Below the pieces are notes generated by a model. It was not told the DNA's origin. It did no database searches and worked only from the letters and a program-made list of their open reading frames with translations. Positions 50,845 to 62,152 of a stretch of DNA of 64,000 nt are shown here, one piece after another (positions within the stretch are counted from its first letter, which is position 1; each line of letters begins with the position of its first letter). Source of the stretch: an uncultured Pantoea sp. (GTDB taxonomy: Bacteria > Pseudomonadota > Gammaproteobacteria > Enterobacterales > Enterobacteriaceae); NCBI GenBank assembly GCA_913778495.1, contig CAJYVD010000013.1:293832-357831 (forward strand), read 5' to 3'. The position numbers and the translations under genes were made by a program.

Positions 50845-51926
50845 TATTCCTGACCAGCCAGCGCGGCAAGCTGATCGGCTTGATATTCCTGCACGATCGG
50901 CTCAATCAGCGTATCGAGCTTGCCTTCCATGGTTTCGTCTAAGCGGTAAAGTGTGAGGTTGATACGGTGATCCGTCACGCGGCCCTGCGGGAAGTTATAC
51001 GTCCGAATGCGGTCGGAGCGATCGCCGCTGCCAAGCAAGTTACGGCGGGTTGACGCTTCGGCGGCTTGTCGCTTTGCCATTTCCGCCGCACGAATGCGCG
51101 CGCCCAGCACCGCCAAGGCTTTGGCTTTGTTTTTGTGTTGCGAACGCTCATCCTGACACTCCACCACGATGCCGGTGGGCAGGTGCGTGATACGGATCGC
51201 CGAGTCGGTGGTGTTGACGTGCTGACCGCCTGCGCCGGAGGAGCGGAAGGTGTCGATTTTGAGGTCGCCAGCGTTGATGTCCGGCAGCTCCGCTTCCGGC
51301 AGTTCGGGCATCACGGCCACCGTGCAGGCGGACGTATGAATGCGCCCCTGCGACTCGGTTTCAGGCACGCGCTGCACGCGATGTCCGCCCGATTCAAACT
51401 TCATGCGCCCATAGGCGCCCTCACCGGTGATACGCGCGATGACCTCTTTGTAACCGCCATGCTCGCCCTCGTTGGCGCTCATGATCTCTACCTGCCAGCG
51501 GCGCCCTTCAGCATAGCGGCTGTACATGCGGAACAGATCGCCCGCAAAGATTGCGGCTTCGTCGCCGCCGGTGCCGGCGCGCACTTCCACAAAACAGGGG
51601 CGCTCATCGTCAGGATCTTTGGGTAGCAACAGCACTTGCAGCTGCTGCTCCAGCGTCTCACGCTTTTCGCGTGAAAGTTTCAACTCTTCCTGCGCCATGT
51701 CGCGCATCTCAGGATCGTCGAGCAGCATCTCAGCGGTCTCCACGTCCTCCTGCACCTGCTGCCATTCGCGGAAGCAACGGGTTACGTCGCTGAGCTGAGC
51801 ATATTCGCGTGACAACGCGCGGAAACGGTCCTGATCGCCAATCACGCCGGCATCGCCCAATAACGCTTCAACTTCCTCATGGCGTTCCTGGAGCGCTTCC
51901 AGCTTGGCAATAATAGAGCTCTTCAT
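50844..51926 (-). CDS. prfA: Peptide chain release factor 1
   Basis: A 360-residue class I release factor, the E. coli length, reading UAA and UAG. The catalytic GGQ is in [16 protein letters not shown], and the codon-reading region lies around [14 protein letters not shown] (PXT-type anticodon mimic, here PET). It lies 41 bases after hemA and is coupled to prmC. Confidence 0.97.
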   Translation of the reverse strand: MKSSIIAKLEALQERHEEVEALLGDAGVIGDQDRFRALSREYAQLSDVTRCFREWQQVQEDVETAEMLLDDPEMRDMAQEELKLSREKRETLEQQLQVLLLPKDPDDERPCFVEVRAGTGGDEAAIFAGDLFRMYSRYAEGRRWQVEIMSANEGEHGGYKEVIARITGEGAYGRMKFESGGHRVQRVPETESQGRIHTSACTVAVMPELPEAELPDINAGDLKIDTFRSSGAGGQHVNTTDSAIRITHLPTGIVVECQDERSQHKNKAKALAVLGARIRAAEMAKRQAAEASTRRNLLGSGDRSDRIRTYNFPQGRVTDHRINLTLYRLDETMEGKLDTLIEPIVQEYQADQLAALAGQE

Positions 51927-51967
51927 GTAATAGCGGGTATCCCAGTGGTAGATCGTGACAGACGAGA

Positions 51968-53224
51968 TTACTCTAAACCGAGGCTGTCACGTAAGATCTG
52001 CAGGCGTTCGCTGTCGCCATCGCGCGCGGCCTGCTGAAGTGATTTGGTGGGTGCGTGAATCAAGCGGTTCGTCAGTTTGTGCGCGAACTCTTGCAGCACT
52101 TTTTCGGCGTCTGCGCCCTGACGCAAAGCGGCCAGCGCCCGCGCCTGTAATTCTGCGCGCACATCGTCTGCCTGCGCGCGGTATTCCCGGATGGACTCGC
52201 CAGCACTTTGCGCGCGCAGCCAGGCCATAAATTCGCCGCTCTCCTGCACAACAATGCTTTCTGCCTGCACGGCAGCGGCTTTGCGCTGCGCCATATTCTG
52301 CTCAATGATGGCTTGCAGATCATCAACGCTGTAAAGGTAGGCGTTCGCAAGTTTGCCCACTTCTGGCTCAACATCGCGCGGCACGGCGATGTCCACTAGC
52401 AGCATGGGCTTGTTACGACGCGCTTTTAACGCGCGTTCAACCATCCCTTTGCCAATGATCGGCAGCGGGCTGGCGGTAGAAGAGATGATGATGTCCGCAT
52501 CCGCGAGGCGAGTTTCAATGTCCGCCAGGCCAATCACCTCTGCGCCCACTTCATCGCCAAGCAGCTGGGCGCGCTCACGAGTGCGGTTGGCAATCATCAG
52601 CTTCTGCACCTGATGCTCGCGTAAATGGCGCGCCACCAGCTCGATGGTTTCGCCCGCGCCCACCAGCAACACGTTGACGCTACTGAGTGACTCGAAAATC
52701 TGCCGGGCCAGCGAGCAGGCAGCGAAAGCCACGGAGACCGCGCTGCTGCCAATTTCCGTTTCGGTGCGCACGCGTTTCGCGACCGAGAAGGTCTTCTGGA
52801 ACATCCGCTCCAGCTCGCTGCTCAGCGCCTGATCGCGTGATGAGTCGGCGAACGCTTTTTTTACTTGTCCTAAAATCTGGGGCTCGCCGAGCACCAGCGA
52901 GTCCAGCCCGCTGGCGACGCGCATGAGATGACTCACCGCCGCATTGTCCTGATGCCAATACAGGCTATTGCGCACATCGTCTTCGCGTAAACCGTGATAT
53001 TCGCACAGCCAGTGCACCAGTTTTTCCTGCAAATCGGCCTGCTGCTCTACGCTGAGGTAGAGTTCAGTGCGGTTACAGGTGGAAAGCACCACGCCGCTCT
53101 GCACCATTGGCTGGGCAAGCAGACTTTCCAGCGCCTGGGTAAGCGTGTCTGGCGCAAACGAAACACGTTCACGCAGCGCAACAGGGGCGGTTTTGTGGTT
53201 GATTCCAAGTGCAAGCAAGGTCAT
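51968..53224 (-). CDS. hemA: Glutamyl-tRNA reductase
   Basis: A 418-residue enzyme, the E. coli length, reducing Glu-tRNA-Glu to glutamate semialdehyde, the first step of heme synthesis. The catalytic Cys50 is in [11 protein letters not shown], the NADPH-binding [17 protein letters not shown] is present, and the long dimerisation helix is C-terminal. The ATG at 53224 is chosen by family length; the frame opens 22 codons earlier. It leads the prfA-prmC-sirB-kdsA operon and is divergent from lolB. Confidence 0.97.
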   Translation of the reverse strand: MTLLALGINHKTAPVALRERVSFAPDTLTQALESLLAQPMVQSGVVLSTCNRTELYLSVEQQADLQEKLVHWLCEYHGLREDDVRNSLYWHQDNAAVSHLMRVASGLDSLVLGEPQILGQVKKAFADSSRDQALSSELERMFQKTFSVAKRVRTETEIGSSAVSVAFAACSLARQIFESLSSVNVLLVGAGETIELVARHLREHQVQKLMIANRTRERAQLLGDEVGAEVIGLADIETRLADADIIISSTASPLPIIGKGMVERALKARRNKPMLLVDIAVPRDVEPEVGKLANAYLYSVDDLQAIIEQNMAQRKAAAVQAESIVVQESGEFMAWLRAQSAGESIREYRAQADDVRAELQARALAALRQGADAEKVLQEFAHKLTNRLIHAPTKSLQQAARDGDSERLQILRDSLGLE

Positions 53225-53440
53225 GGCGATTCGGGTTGGGATGTCCCAATGTTTGTCAGGTTTTGTGATGCGCATTCTACAAGATGCCACAGATCATGAA
53301 AAGCCATACAAAGGCTATGACTGTAATAAGATTAAACTGATCGTGCGCAATTTTACTGATATGTACATTGACGATAGCGTCGGCTGTGGTTAGCGTTATC
53401 GGTTACGAATTAAAAACGTGTCTGAGGAGACGACCACGTG

Positions 53441-54064
53441 ATGCATCTGCCCCCGCGCAACCTATTGCGCCTTTTGCCGCTTGCCAGCGTCCTGCTGGCT
53501 GCCTGTAGCATCAACAAACCGCAAGGTCTGGGTCCCAGCACCACCGCACCGCAGTGGCAGCAACATCAGCAGGCCGTAGCCAACATCACCCACTACCAGA
53601 CGCGCGGCGCGTTTGCCTATCTCTCCGATAAGCAGAAAGTCTATGCCCGCTTTAACTGGCAGCAGACCGCGAGCGATCGCTATCGCCTGCTGCTCACTAA
53701 CCCGCTGGGCAGCACCGAGCTGCAACTCGATGCGCAAGGCTCCGTTGTCCAGATTGTGGATAACAAAGGCAAACGCTATGTCAGCAATGATGCAGAGAAA
53801 ATGATTTCCCAGCTTACCGGCATGGACATTCCTTTGGCGAATCTGCGCCAGTGGATGATGGGGCTGCCCGGCGACGCGACGGATTATCAGCTCAACAACC
53901 AATACCAGCTGCAAAGCCTGAATTACAGCCGCAACGGGCAACAGTGGAAAGTGAAGATCGCTGACTACGACACTAAAACCACCCCACCGCTGCCTGCCAA
54001 CCTTGAACTCACTGAAGGCGATCAGCGTATTAAGCTGCGTATGGATAGCTGGACCACCCAATGA
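53441..54064 (+). CDS. lolB: Outer-membrane lipoprotein receptor LolB
   Basis: A 207-residue lipoprotein (E. coli LolB has 207). The lipobox LLAAC puts the lipidated Cys at residue 22, followed by SINKP, suitable for the outer membrane. LolB takes lipoproteins from LolA and inserts them. The conserved [18 protein letters not shown] and [14 protein letters not shown] blocks are seen. GTG at 53438 has better spacing from GAGGAG and may be the true start. It overlaps ispE by four bases. Confidence 0.95.
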   Translation: MHLPPRNLLRLLPLASVLLAACSINKPQGLGPSTTAPQWQQHQQAVANITHYQTRGAFAYLSDKQKVYARFNWQQTASDRYRLLLTNPLGSTELQLDAQGSVVQIVDNKGKRYVSNDAEKMISQLTGMDIPLANLRQWMMGLPGDATDYQLNNQYQLQSLNYSRNGQQWKVKIADYDTKTTPPLPANLELTEGDQRIKLRMDSWTTQ

Positions 54065-54918
54065 TCACCACCTGGCCTGCGCCCGCAAAACTGAATCTGT
54101 TCCTTTACATCACCGGCCGTCGTCCTGACGGCTATCACACTCTCCAGACGCTGTTTCAGTTTCTGGATTACGGCGACACGCTCACTATTGAGCCCGATAC
54201 AAGCGGCAGCGTGTCGCTCACGACACCGCTATCGGGCGTAAAGCCTGACGAGAACTTGATTGTACGTGCTGCCGAAGCGTTAAAGCATGCGGCAGCCGCG
54301 CGAGGCACGTTACCCGCGCAGGCCGGGGCGAAGATCGCCTTGACGAAACGCCTACCGATGGGCGGCGGGCTCGGCGGAGGCTCGTCTGATGCTGCCACCG
54401 TGCTGGTAGCGCTGAACCACCTGTGGCGATGCCAGCTTAGCGTGGATCACCTCGCCGACATCGGCGTGACGCTGGGCGCCGACGTGCCGGTGTTTGTTCG
54501 AGGCCATGCGGCTTTTGCCGAAGGGGTGGGCGAACAGTTGACACCGGCGGATCCTGCCGAGAAGTGGTATCTGGTAGCACATCCCGGCGTCAGCATTGCC
54601 ACGCCGGATCTATTCCGCGATACGGATTTGACGCGGAATTCGCCAATACGCACACTTGATGAGCTGCTGCAGCGCCCTTTTCACAATGATTGCGAAGCGG
54701 TAGCAAGAAAACGTTTTCGCGAGGTTGATGCGCTGCTTTCCTGGCTGCTAGAATACGCGCCGTCGCGCCTGACAGGTACCGGAGCTTGCGTGTTTGCTGA
54801 ATTTAACACCGAATCCGAAGCCCGTGAGGTGCTGGAGCTTGCCCCGAAATGGTGTAGTGGATTTGTCGCGCGCGGAGTTAATACGTCGCCGCTCCAACAT
54901 ACCCTTTCCGGGCTCTAA
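54061..54918 (+). CDS. ispE: 4-diphosphocytidyl-2-C-methylerythritol kinase
   Basis: A 285-residue GHMP kinase (E. coli IspE has 283) in the MEP isoprenoid pathway. The N-terminal [20 protein letters not shown] and the ATP loop [17 protein letters not shown] are intact, and the C-terminal [12 protein letters not shown] block is present. It overlaps lolB by four bases (ATGA) and precedes prs by 135 bases. Confidence 0.97.
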   Translation: MITTWPAPAKLNLFLYITGRRPDGYHTLQTLFQFLDYGDTLTIEPDTSGSVSLTTPLSGVKPDENLIVRAAEALKHAAAARGTLPAQAGAKIALTKRLPMGGGLGGGSSDAATVLVALNHLWRCQLSVDHLADIGVTLGADVPVFVRGHAAFAEGVGEQLTPADPAEKWYLVAHPGVSIATPDLFRDTDLTRNSPIRTLDELLQRPFHNDCEAVARKRFREVDALLSWLLEYAPSRLTGTGACVFAEFNTESEAREVLELAPKWCSGFVARGVNTSPLQHTLSGL

Positions 54919-55014
54919 GCGTTTACGTGACAGCGTCACACTGTTCCAGACGCTGCACGAACGCGTTAACACACCCGTATGAACAGCCCTAAAGTCTGCG
55001 CCGGTGACTTTTGA

Positions 55015-56001
<987 letters not shown>

Positions 56002-56010
56002 TTTTTACTG

Positions 56011-56037
56011 AACCGGGCGCTAAGCCCGGTTTTTTTC
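56011..56037 (+). terminator. Rho-independent terminator of prs
   Basis: AACCGGGC and GCCCGGTT with a five-base loop, then seven T, ten bases after the prs stop. Confidence 0.9.
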
Positions 56038-56215
56038 GCCTGCGACTCCCCCAGCCCGCTATTGCACGCACTTTTCCCCTTTCCTCACGATAAAAGCCTG
56101 TATATCACCCGCTGCACACTGACCTTATCTTGTTTTCATTTCTGTGCAGCATGGCACTTTAGCCCTAAAGCAATTAGTGGTATTTTTCAGCACCTTTTTT
56201 CAGAGCGCCATCACG

Positions 56216-57391
56216 ATGACTCTCGACATCTACACGCTGTTTGTTTGTGAGCTTTTTGTGCTGGGGTTCTTAAGCATCATTATGGTATTTGCCTGGATAG
56301 GGGCGCAGTACCATCCGGTGCTCGGCTTCACTACCTTGACGCTGATACTCGCCTTTTTCTCCGTGCTGTTGAGTAGCTTACGCAGCAGCGGGCTACAATT
56401 TATGCCAATCGCCGTGGGAAATGTCACGATGCTCCTTGCCTACGGCTGCCTGCTTAATGCGTTTCGCATTTTTTTCGCTAAACCGCTCGGATATGGTTGG
56501 TGCATGGGTGCCGCGCTTTGGGCGCTGCTCTGCGTTATTCCCGCCTTTTATTATCATCAGCCGGTGCGTGTGTGGGTGATGTGCCTGCTCTGCATCCTGT
56601 ATACCGGCGCAATTATTCAGTTGCTGCACCGTGGCCGCGTCGCGCTGCGGGCGACATTCTGGCCTGCACAAGTGCTGCTGTGTATTCATCTGTTGTTCCA
56701 CGTCGCGCGCGCCTTGCTGGATAATGCGGTGCCTGTCGCAACACCCGGCGCCGTTGGCGGCTCCAACTTTTCGGTATACGTGATCTTGGAATCCATCTTC
56801 TTTGTCATTGGCTTATCGTTCACGCTACTGGCGATTGTCAACGAACGCGCGCAAATTGCACATAAAACCGCCTCGCTGCACGATCCGCTCACTCTGGTAT
56901 GGAATCGCCGTGCGCTGTTTGAGCAGGCTGAGCGACTGTTATTGCGCCATGCGCGTCGCACGCCCCCCTTCATTTACACCGCTGTACTCTTCGATCTCGA
57001 CCATTTCAAGAGCATCAATGACCGCTACGGACACCAGCAGGGTGACCGCGTGCTGATTGACTTTTGCGCGGTCGTAAAGCGCTTAATTCCACCTGGCGGA
57101 CATTTCGCGCGGTTAGGTGGCGAAGAGTTTGCGGCAATACTGCCGGGAGACGGTGAGGATGCGCAGCGGGTGTGCGAGCGCATTCGCGAGGCAACACAAC
57201 GCTCTGAACCTGACAACATTATTTATACCGTCAGTATTGGGATGGCCACGGCGCATGCCACTGAGCAGCGCTTCACCGTGCTGCTGGCGTGGGCAGATGA
57301 AGCGCTTTACCGCGCCAAGGCAAGCGGTCGCAATCGTACTGAACGCCACGCCAAGGACGTCGGAGCGACCGAGACCACAGTGTTAATTTAA
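56216..57391 (+). CDS. Membrane-bound diguanylate cyclase (GGDEF)
   Basis: A 391-residue protein. About seven N-terminal helices (from YTLFVCELFVLGFLSIIMVF to SIFFVIGLSFTLLAIV, residues about 5-225) form a sensor of MASE type. The GGDEF domain (about 230-385) has DPLTLVWNRRALFEQ, LFDLDHFKSINDRYGHQQGD and an intact GGEEF at 301-305, so it should make c-di-GMP. The RxxD inhibitory site upstream of GGEEF is absent (PPGGHFARL). A frame 24 codons longer exists, but the helices start at 56216. It replaces dauA of E. coli at this place and overlaps convergent ychH by four bases. Confidence 0.9.
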   Translation: MTLDIYTLFVCELFVLGFLSIIMVFAWIGAQYHPVLGFTTLTLILAFFSVLLSSLRSSGLQFMPIAVGNVTMLLAYGCLLNAFRIFFAKPLGYGWCMGAALWALLCVIPAFYYHQPVRVWVMCLLCILYTGAIIQLLHRGRVALRATFWPAQVLLCIHLLFHVARALLDNAVPVATPGAVGGSNFSVYVILESIFFVIGLSFTLLAIVNERAQIAHKTASLHDPLTLVWNRRALFEQAERLLLRHARRTPPFIYTAVLFDLDHFKSINDRYGHQQGDRVLIDFCAVVKRLIPPGGHFARLGGEEFAAILPGDGEDAQRVCERIREATQRSEPDNIIYTVSIGMATAHATEQRFTVLLAWADEALYRAKASGRNRTERHAKDVGATETTVLI

Positions 57392-57666
57392 TGGCCGCTG
57401 GGATGATGGCGACGGCAGCGTTTATCGCCGTAATGCCGTAGCCAATAATAGCGGTCTTCTACGCGCTCCCGGCCGCTCACGCGCGCGCCCACGAGCCACA
57501 TCAGCGCCCCCACGAAAATGGCGAACATCGCTGCTTGCGCCAAAAACTGCGGCCAGTTCACCGCAGGAAGCTGATTGATAATGGAATAGCCCACGCCAGA
57601 TACCATCACCATTAATCCAACACACATCAGTCCATTGCCCAGTAAGCGACACTGTTGACGTTTCAT
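57388..57666 (-). CDS. ychH: YchH family inner-membrane protein
   Basis: A 92-residue protein with two membrane helices (LLGNGLMCVGLMVMVSGVGY; AMFAIFVGALMWLVGA) and the conserved VGYSIINQLP and DRYYWLRHY blocks of DUF2583 (E. coli YchH, 92 residues). In E. coli it is linked to stress tolerance; mechanism unknown. It lies divergent from pth. A weak CRP-like sequence (TGCGT-N6-TCACA, 57751-57766) is upstream. Confidence 0.92.
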   Translation of the reverse strand: MKRQQCRLLGNGLMCVGLMVMVSGVGYSIINQLPAVNWPQFLAQAAMFAIFVGALMWLVGARVSGRERVEDRYYWLRHYGDKRCRRHHPSGH

Positions 57667-57750
57667 CGTGCACCTCCGTCTTTAACGCAATGCTGAAACA
57701 GCACGGAATGTTAACCTGTCATAAGTTTAGGCAATGGCTGGCGGTTAAGA

Positions 57751-57766
57751 TGCGTAGGGGATCACA
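57751..57766. promoter_or_regulatory. Weak CRP-like site between ychH and pth
   Basis: TGCGT-AGGGGA-TCACA has one perfect and one poor CRP half-site with the right spacing, 85 bases upstream of ychH. Low confidence. Confidence 0.3.
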
Positions 57767-57921
57767 CATTACAGACAATCATTGACCGAAATTTACGCTC
57801 ACCAGATTGATTTCTATAGAAAATGAGTAATCACGCACCGCCATTAGTCCTACTACGCCCCTTTGTCATCCCTGCGCGCAGGCAGTAAACTAACGCCCTT
57901 TCACAGCAACGCAGGATAGAG

Positions 57922-58512
57922 ATGGTGAGCAGCATTAAACTGATTGTCGGATTGGCCAATCCAGGCGCTGAGTACGCCGCCACGCGCCATAACGCGGGCG
58001 CATGGTACGTCGATATGCTGGCCGATCGTTATAATCAGCCATTGAAAGAGGAGCCAAAGTTCTTTGGCTACACTGCCCGCCTTTCGCTGGCAGGCAACGA
58101 TGTCCGCCTGCTGGTGCCGACAACCTTTATGAATCTGAGCGGCAAAGCGGTGGCGGCAATGGCCACGTTTTATCGCATTACCCCGGAAGAGATTTTGGTG
58201 GCACATGATGAAATGGATTTGCCGCCTGGCGTGGCAAAACTCAAACAGGGCGGCGGACACGGCGGCCATAATGGCCTGAAAGACATCATCAGCAAGCTGG
58301 CCAACAACAACAATTTCCATCGCTTGCGCGTGGGGATTGGCCATCCGGGCGACCGTAACAAAGTCACGGGTTTTGTGCTGGGTAAACCACCAGCCAGCGA
58401 ACAAAAACTGATTGATGAGGCCGTGGATGAAGCCGTGCGCTGCACCGAACTGTGGCTGAAAGAGGACATACTTAAAGCCATGAACCGCCTTCACGCGTTC
58501 AAGGCGGGCTAA
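57922..58512 (+). CDS. pth: Peptidyl-tRNA hydrolase
   Basis: A 196-residue enzyme (E. coli Pth has 194) that frees tRNA from stalled peptidyl-tRNA. Catalytic residues are in the family blocks [20 protein letters not shown] (Asn and His), FMNLSGKAV and [11 protein letters not shown] (Asp). [13 protein letters not shown] is intact. It lies 108 bases upstream of ychF on the same strand. Confidence 0.97.
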   Translation: MVSSIKLIVGLANPGAEYAATRHNAGAWYVDMLADRYNQPLKEEPKFFGYTARLSLAGNDVRLLVPTTFMNLSGKAVAAMATFYRITPEEILVAHDEMDLPPGVAKLKQGGGHGGHNGLKDIISKLANNNNFHRLRVGIGHPGDRNKVTGFVLGKPPASEQKLIDEAVDEAVRCTELWLKEDILKAMNRLHAFKAG

Positions 58513-58620
58513 GGCAATTCCCGCGCCGCAGAGGGCAATTCTGTGTATAATGCGCGAAATTTTCGAATCAGTGCGCGCTCATTAAAAGCGTCACACACTC
58601 AGTGAGAAAGGTAATCAGTC

Positions 58621-59712
58621 ATGGGATTTAAATGCGGTATTGTGGGCCTGCCGAACGTCGGTAAATCCACCCTGTTCAACGCGCTGACCAAAGCGGGTAT
58701 CGAAGCAGCCAACTTTCCGTTCTGCACCATCGAACCTAACACCGGCGTGGTGCCCATGCCCGATCTGCGTCTCGATCAGCTGAGCGAAATCGTTAAGCCG
58801 CAGCGCGTGGTGCCAACCACCATGGAGTTTGTGGATATCGCGGGTCTGGTGAAGGGCGCGTCCAAAGGTGAAGGCCTGGGCAACCAGTTTTTGACCAACA
58901 TCCGTGAAACCGAAGCCATCGGTCACGTAGTGCGCTGCTTTGAGAATGACAATATCATTCACGTTTCGGGCAAGGTTAATCCAGCAGAAGATATCGACGT
59001 TATCAATACCGAGCTGGCTCTCTCCGATCTCGATACCTGCGAGCGCGCCATTCAGCGCTGCCAGAAAAAAGCCAAAGGCGGCGATAAAGATGCCAAAGCC
59101 GAGCTGGCGGCCCTGGAAAAGTGCCTACCGCACCTTGAAAACGCGGGCATGTTGCGTGCGCTAAAGCTGGACGCTGATGAGAAAGCCGCGATCCGCTATC
59201 TGAGCTTCTTAACGCTTAAGCCCACCATGTACATTGCGAACGTCAACGAAGATGGCTTCGAAAACAATCCGTATCTGGATCAGGTGCGCGCCATTGCCGA
59301 AGCTGAAGGTTCTGTCGTGGTACCGGTGTGTGCCGCGGTTGAATCAGATATCGCTGAGCTGGAAGATGAAGAACGCGATGAGTTTATGGCAGAGCTGGGT
59401 CTGGAAGAGCCCGGTCTTAACCGCGTAATTCGCGCGGGCTACGCTCTGCTCAACCTGCAGACCTATTTCACCGCGGGTGTGAAAGAAGTCCGTGCGTGGA
59501 CCATTCCTGTGGGCGCGACCGCGCCGCAGGCCGCCGGTAAAATCCACACCGATTTTGAAAAAGGCTTTATCCGCGCGCAGACCATCGCCTTTGATGATTT
59601 TATCGCTTATAAGGGCGAGCAAGGCGCGAAAGAAGCCGGCAAAATGCGTTCAGAAGGCAAAGACTACATCGTCAAAGATGGCGATGTGATGAACTTCTTG
59701 TTTAACGTCTAA
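58621..59712 (+). CDS. ychF: Redox-regulated ATPase YchF (EngD)
   Basis: A 363-residue OBG-family P-loop NTPase, the E. coli length. G1 is GLPNVGKST (about residues 8-16), with a coiled-coil insertion and a C-terminal TGS domain ([18 protein letters not shown]). YchF prefers ATP because its G4 motif is NVNE, seen here as IANVNED. It binds ribosomes and is tied to oxidative stress. A terminator follows. Confidence 0.97.
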   Translation: MGFKCGIVGLPNVGKSTLFNALTKAGIEAANFPFCTIEPNTGVVPMPDLRLDQLSEIVKPQRVVPTTMEFVDIAGLVKGASKGEGLGNQFLTNIRETEAIGHVVRCFENDNIIHVSGKVNPAEDIDVINTELALSDLDTCERAIQRCQKKAKGGDKDAKAELAALEKCLPHLENAGMLRALKLDADEKAAIRYLSFLTLKPTMYIANVNEDGFENNPYLDQVRAIAEAEGSVVVPVCAAVESDIAELEDEERDEFMAELGLEEPGLNRVIRAGYALLNLQTYFTAGVKEVRAWTIPVGATAPQAAGKIHTDFEKGFIRAQTIAFDDFIAYKGEQGAKEAGKMRSEGKDYIVKDGDVMNFLFNV

Positions 59713-59756
59713 TGCCGTTGCGCTGCCCACGGTAGCGCATCTATCACTAAAGGTAT

Positions 59757-59788
59757 AAATCCACGCTCCGGCGTGGATTTTTTTTCCT
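59757..59788 (+). terminator. Rho-independent terminator of ychF
   Basis: AAATCCACGC and GCGTGGATTT (10 bp) with loop TCCG, then a run of T, 44 bases after the ychF stop. Confidence 0.9.
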
Positions 59789-60003
59789 CTAACCGGACCG
59801 CAACCGTTGCTGCGCAAATCGGCGTTGATGAAAGATCGCCCAGCTTCCAGCCCACTCACCCGATGGCTTCCTTAAGCGTCTTGTCTATTTATGCACCGTG
59901 ACTTGCTGCGTTTCTGTCTTGAGTTGTCGAATAGCGCATTAGTGAAAATCGTCGTAACGTGCAACACTGCTGGCACGTTTTAACGATAGGTACACTTTAC
60001 GCC

Positions 60004-60984
60004 ATGCGTTCATTCCTACTGATAGTTCCCGAAGGCGGCATGTTGTTTGAAGCTGCGGGCATCGCTGACATCGTGATGCGTGCCAATCAGTATTGTGGGG
60101 CCAAAGACGAGACGCCGCGCTACCAAGTTAAACTCGCCACGACGCAGTCTCACGCCGTTATTCACGGGCAATCAGGCCTGAATCTTCTCGCAGATCTCAA
60201 ACTGGCCGAACTTGACCCGCGCACCGCCTGGGACACCGTTATGATCGTCGGACGCAGCCGGGATCCCGATGAAACCGCGCTGGTGGTGGATTTTCTTCGA
60301 CTCGCCTCTACGCGGGCGCGTCGCATGGTATCGATCTGTGCTGGCGCCATGCTGCTGGCCGAAGCGGGCCTGTTGAATGGCCGACGCGCCACTACGCACT
60401 GGCAACTGCTTGATACGTTACAGGCGCGCTTTCCAAAGGTTCAGGTCGAGCGCGGCCCGCTGTTCGTTCAGGATGGGTGCGTCTGGACGTCCGGAGGGGT
60501 GAGTTCAGGTTTTGATTTAACGCTGGCGCTGATTGAGGCGGATTGCGGTTACAGCATCGCCCGCGACGTGGCTCAAGACATGGTGATGTATCTGCATCGT
60601 CCCGGCGGGCAAATGCAGTTCAGTCGCTATCCCCTGCCTGCGCCGACGTCCAATGGACCGCTGGGCGAGCTGCAGCGCTGGATTTGCGATCAGCTCGCGG
60701 AGGACCTAAGCGTGGAAGCGCTGGCCGCGCAAGTTGCGATGAGCCCGCGTAATTTCACCCGCGTTTTTACCCGTGAAGTTGGCACCTCACCGGCGCGCTA
60801 TGTAGAACAGATGAGGCTAAATGCCGCACGAGAACGTTTGGAACAGACGCGGGATTCCGTGGAGCGTATTGCGCGTGAGACCGGATTTGTCACCAGCGTG
60901 AACCTACGACGCTGCTTTGAGCGCCAGCTGCACCTCACGCCGGGCGAATATCGCCAGCGATTCACACGGCGAAGATTGGCCTAA
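60004..60984 (+). CDS. GlxA family AraC-type regulator with DJ-1/PfpI domain
   Basis: A 326-residue regulator. Residues about 1-190 are a DJ-1/PfpI (class I glutamine amidotransferase-like) domain with Cys112 in SICAGAMLLAEAG and the following RRATTHW; the C-terminal 100 residues are an AraC helix-turn-helix pair (LSVEALAAQVAMSPRNFTRV and RIARETGFVTSVNLRRCF). GlxA-type proteins usually control nearby metabolic or detoxification genes. I start at 60004 (MRSFLLIVPEGG); an earlier opening at 59959 adds untypical residues. The GAPDH gene follows after 78 bases and may be its target. Confidence 0.9.
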   Translation: MRSFLLIVPEGGMLFEAAGIADIVMRANQYCGAKDETPRYQVKLATTQSHAVIHGQSGLNLLADLKLAELDPRTAWDTVMIVGRSRDPDETALVVDFLRLASTRARRMVSICAGAMLLAEAGLLNGRRATTHWQLLDTLQARFPKVQVERGPLFVQDGCVWTSGGVSSGFDLTLALIEADCGYSIARDVAQDMVMYLHRPGGQMQFSRYPLPAPTSNGPLGELQRWICDQLAEDLSVEALAAQVAMSPRNFTRVFTREVGTSPARYVEQMRLNAARERLEQTRDSVERIARETGFVTSVNLRRCFERQLHLTPGEYRQRFTRRRLA

Positions 60985-61062
60985 AGTGATCGTTTAATGT
61001 CATTTACGCCCACCCCCCCTCAGCTTAGTGTATTGATCATCACGTAATCACCGGAGAGTAAG

Positions 61063-62073
61063 ATGATCACACTCGGCATTAACGGCTTTGGCCGTATCGG
61101 ACGCAACGTATTACGCGCTGCCATGGGCAACGAGTCGGTACAAATCGTCGGCATTAACGACCTCACCGACAGCAGCACCCTTGCCCACCTGTTGAAACAC
61201 GATTCCTTATTAGGGCGCTTTCCCGGTGAGGTAACGGCGCATAATAATGACCTGCAAATCAATGGCAATACGGTTCGCGTTTTTAGCGAACGCGATCCGG
61301 CGAAGATCCCATGGCGAGAAGTGGGCGTGGATGTCGTAATTGAAGCCACAGGCTTCTTTACCGACCGTGATAAAGCTGCGCTGCACATCTCCCACGGGGG
61401 CGCGAAACGCGTCATCATTTCTGCGCCCGGCAAAAACGACGACCTGACGATCGTGATGGGCGTTAACGACCACCGTTACGATCCCAATCTGCATACCGTT
61501 GTGAGCAATGGCAGCTGTACGACCAACGCGCTGGCACCGGCGGCACATGTGCTACATCAGGCATTCGGTATTGAACACGGTCTAATGAACACCACGCACG
61601 CTTATACCAACAGCCAGGCGCTGCACGATCAACCTGAAAAAGATTTGCGCGGAGCCCGTGCCGCCGCACTCTCAATTGTCCCCTACTCCAGCGGGGCGGC
61701 AAAAGCGCTGGGACGCGTTATTCCTGCGCTGGAAGGCAAATTAACCGGTTATTCATTGCGCGTGCCGGTGCCCGTGGTCTCCATCGTGGATTTAACCGTG
61801 ACGCTTAGATGCGAAGTGACGGCGGAACAGGTCAATGACGCCTTCAGGGCCGCTGCGGCGAGCGGCACGCTGAAGGGGATATTGGGCTATAGCGATGAAC
61901 CATTGGTATCAGCCGATTATCAGTGCGATCCACGCTCATCGATCATCGATGGGCTCTCAACCTTGGTTATTGGCGGTAATTTAGTGAAGATCCTGGCTTG
62001 GTATGACAACGAATGGGGATTTTCCAATCGCTTGGTGGATCTGGCGTGCCTGATGGATCAGAAAGGCATCTAG
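61063..62073 (+). CDS. Type I glyceraldehyde-3-phosphate dehydrogenase paralogue
   Basis: A 336-residue GAPDH. The Rossmann motif INGFGRIGRNVLRA is N-terminal; the Asp in INDLTD suggests NAD+ preference by analogy with Bacillus GapA. The nucleophile Cys152 lies in SNGSCTTN (Gly replaces the common Ala), and the phosphate-binding ATGFFTDRDKA and AWYDNEWGFSNRLVDL blocks are intact. Length and motifs show a complete enzyme. It is more like Gram-positive-type or GapC-like forms than E. coli GapA, so it may be an acquired second copy. It lies 78 bases after the GlxA-type regulator. Confidence 0.88.
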   Translation: MITLGINGFGRIGRNVLRAAMGNESVQIVGINDLTDSSTLAHLLKHDSLLGRFPGEVTAHNNDLQINGNTVRVFSERDPAKIPWREVGVDVVIEATGFFTDRDKAALHISHGGAKRVIISAPGKNDDLTIVMGVNDHRYDPNLHTVVSNGSCTTNALAPAAHVLHQAFGIEHGLMNTTHAYTNSQALHDQPEKDLRGARAAALSIVPYSSGAAKALGRVIPALEGKLTGYSLRVPVPVVSIVDLTVTLRCEVTAEQVNDAFRAAAASGTLKGILGYSDEPLVSADYQCDPRSSIIDGLSTLVIGGNLVKILAWYDNEWGFSNRLVDLACLMDQKGI

Positions 62074-62082
62074 CTCCGATCT

Positions 62083-62113
62083 CCCGCGCCAGCATGTACT
62101 GCGCTGGCGCGGG
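62083..62113. terminator. GC-rich hairpin between convergent gap and phoA
   Basis: CCCGCGCCAGC and GCTGGCGCGGG (11 bp, perfect) with a nine-base loop, between the stops of both genes; no T-run follows. Confidence 0.55.
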
Positions 62114-62152
62114 TCAGACGTTCGTGAGAACCTCGAGTCATTCACAGAAAGG

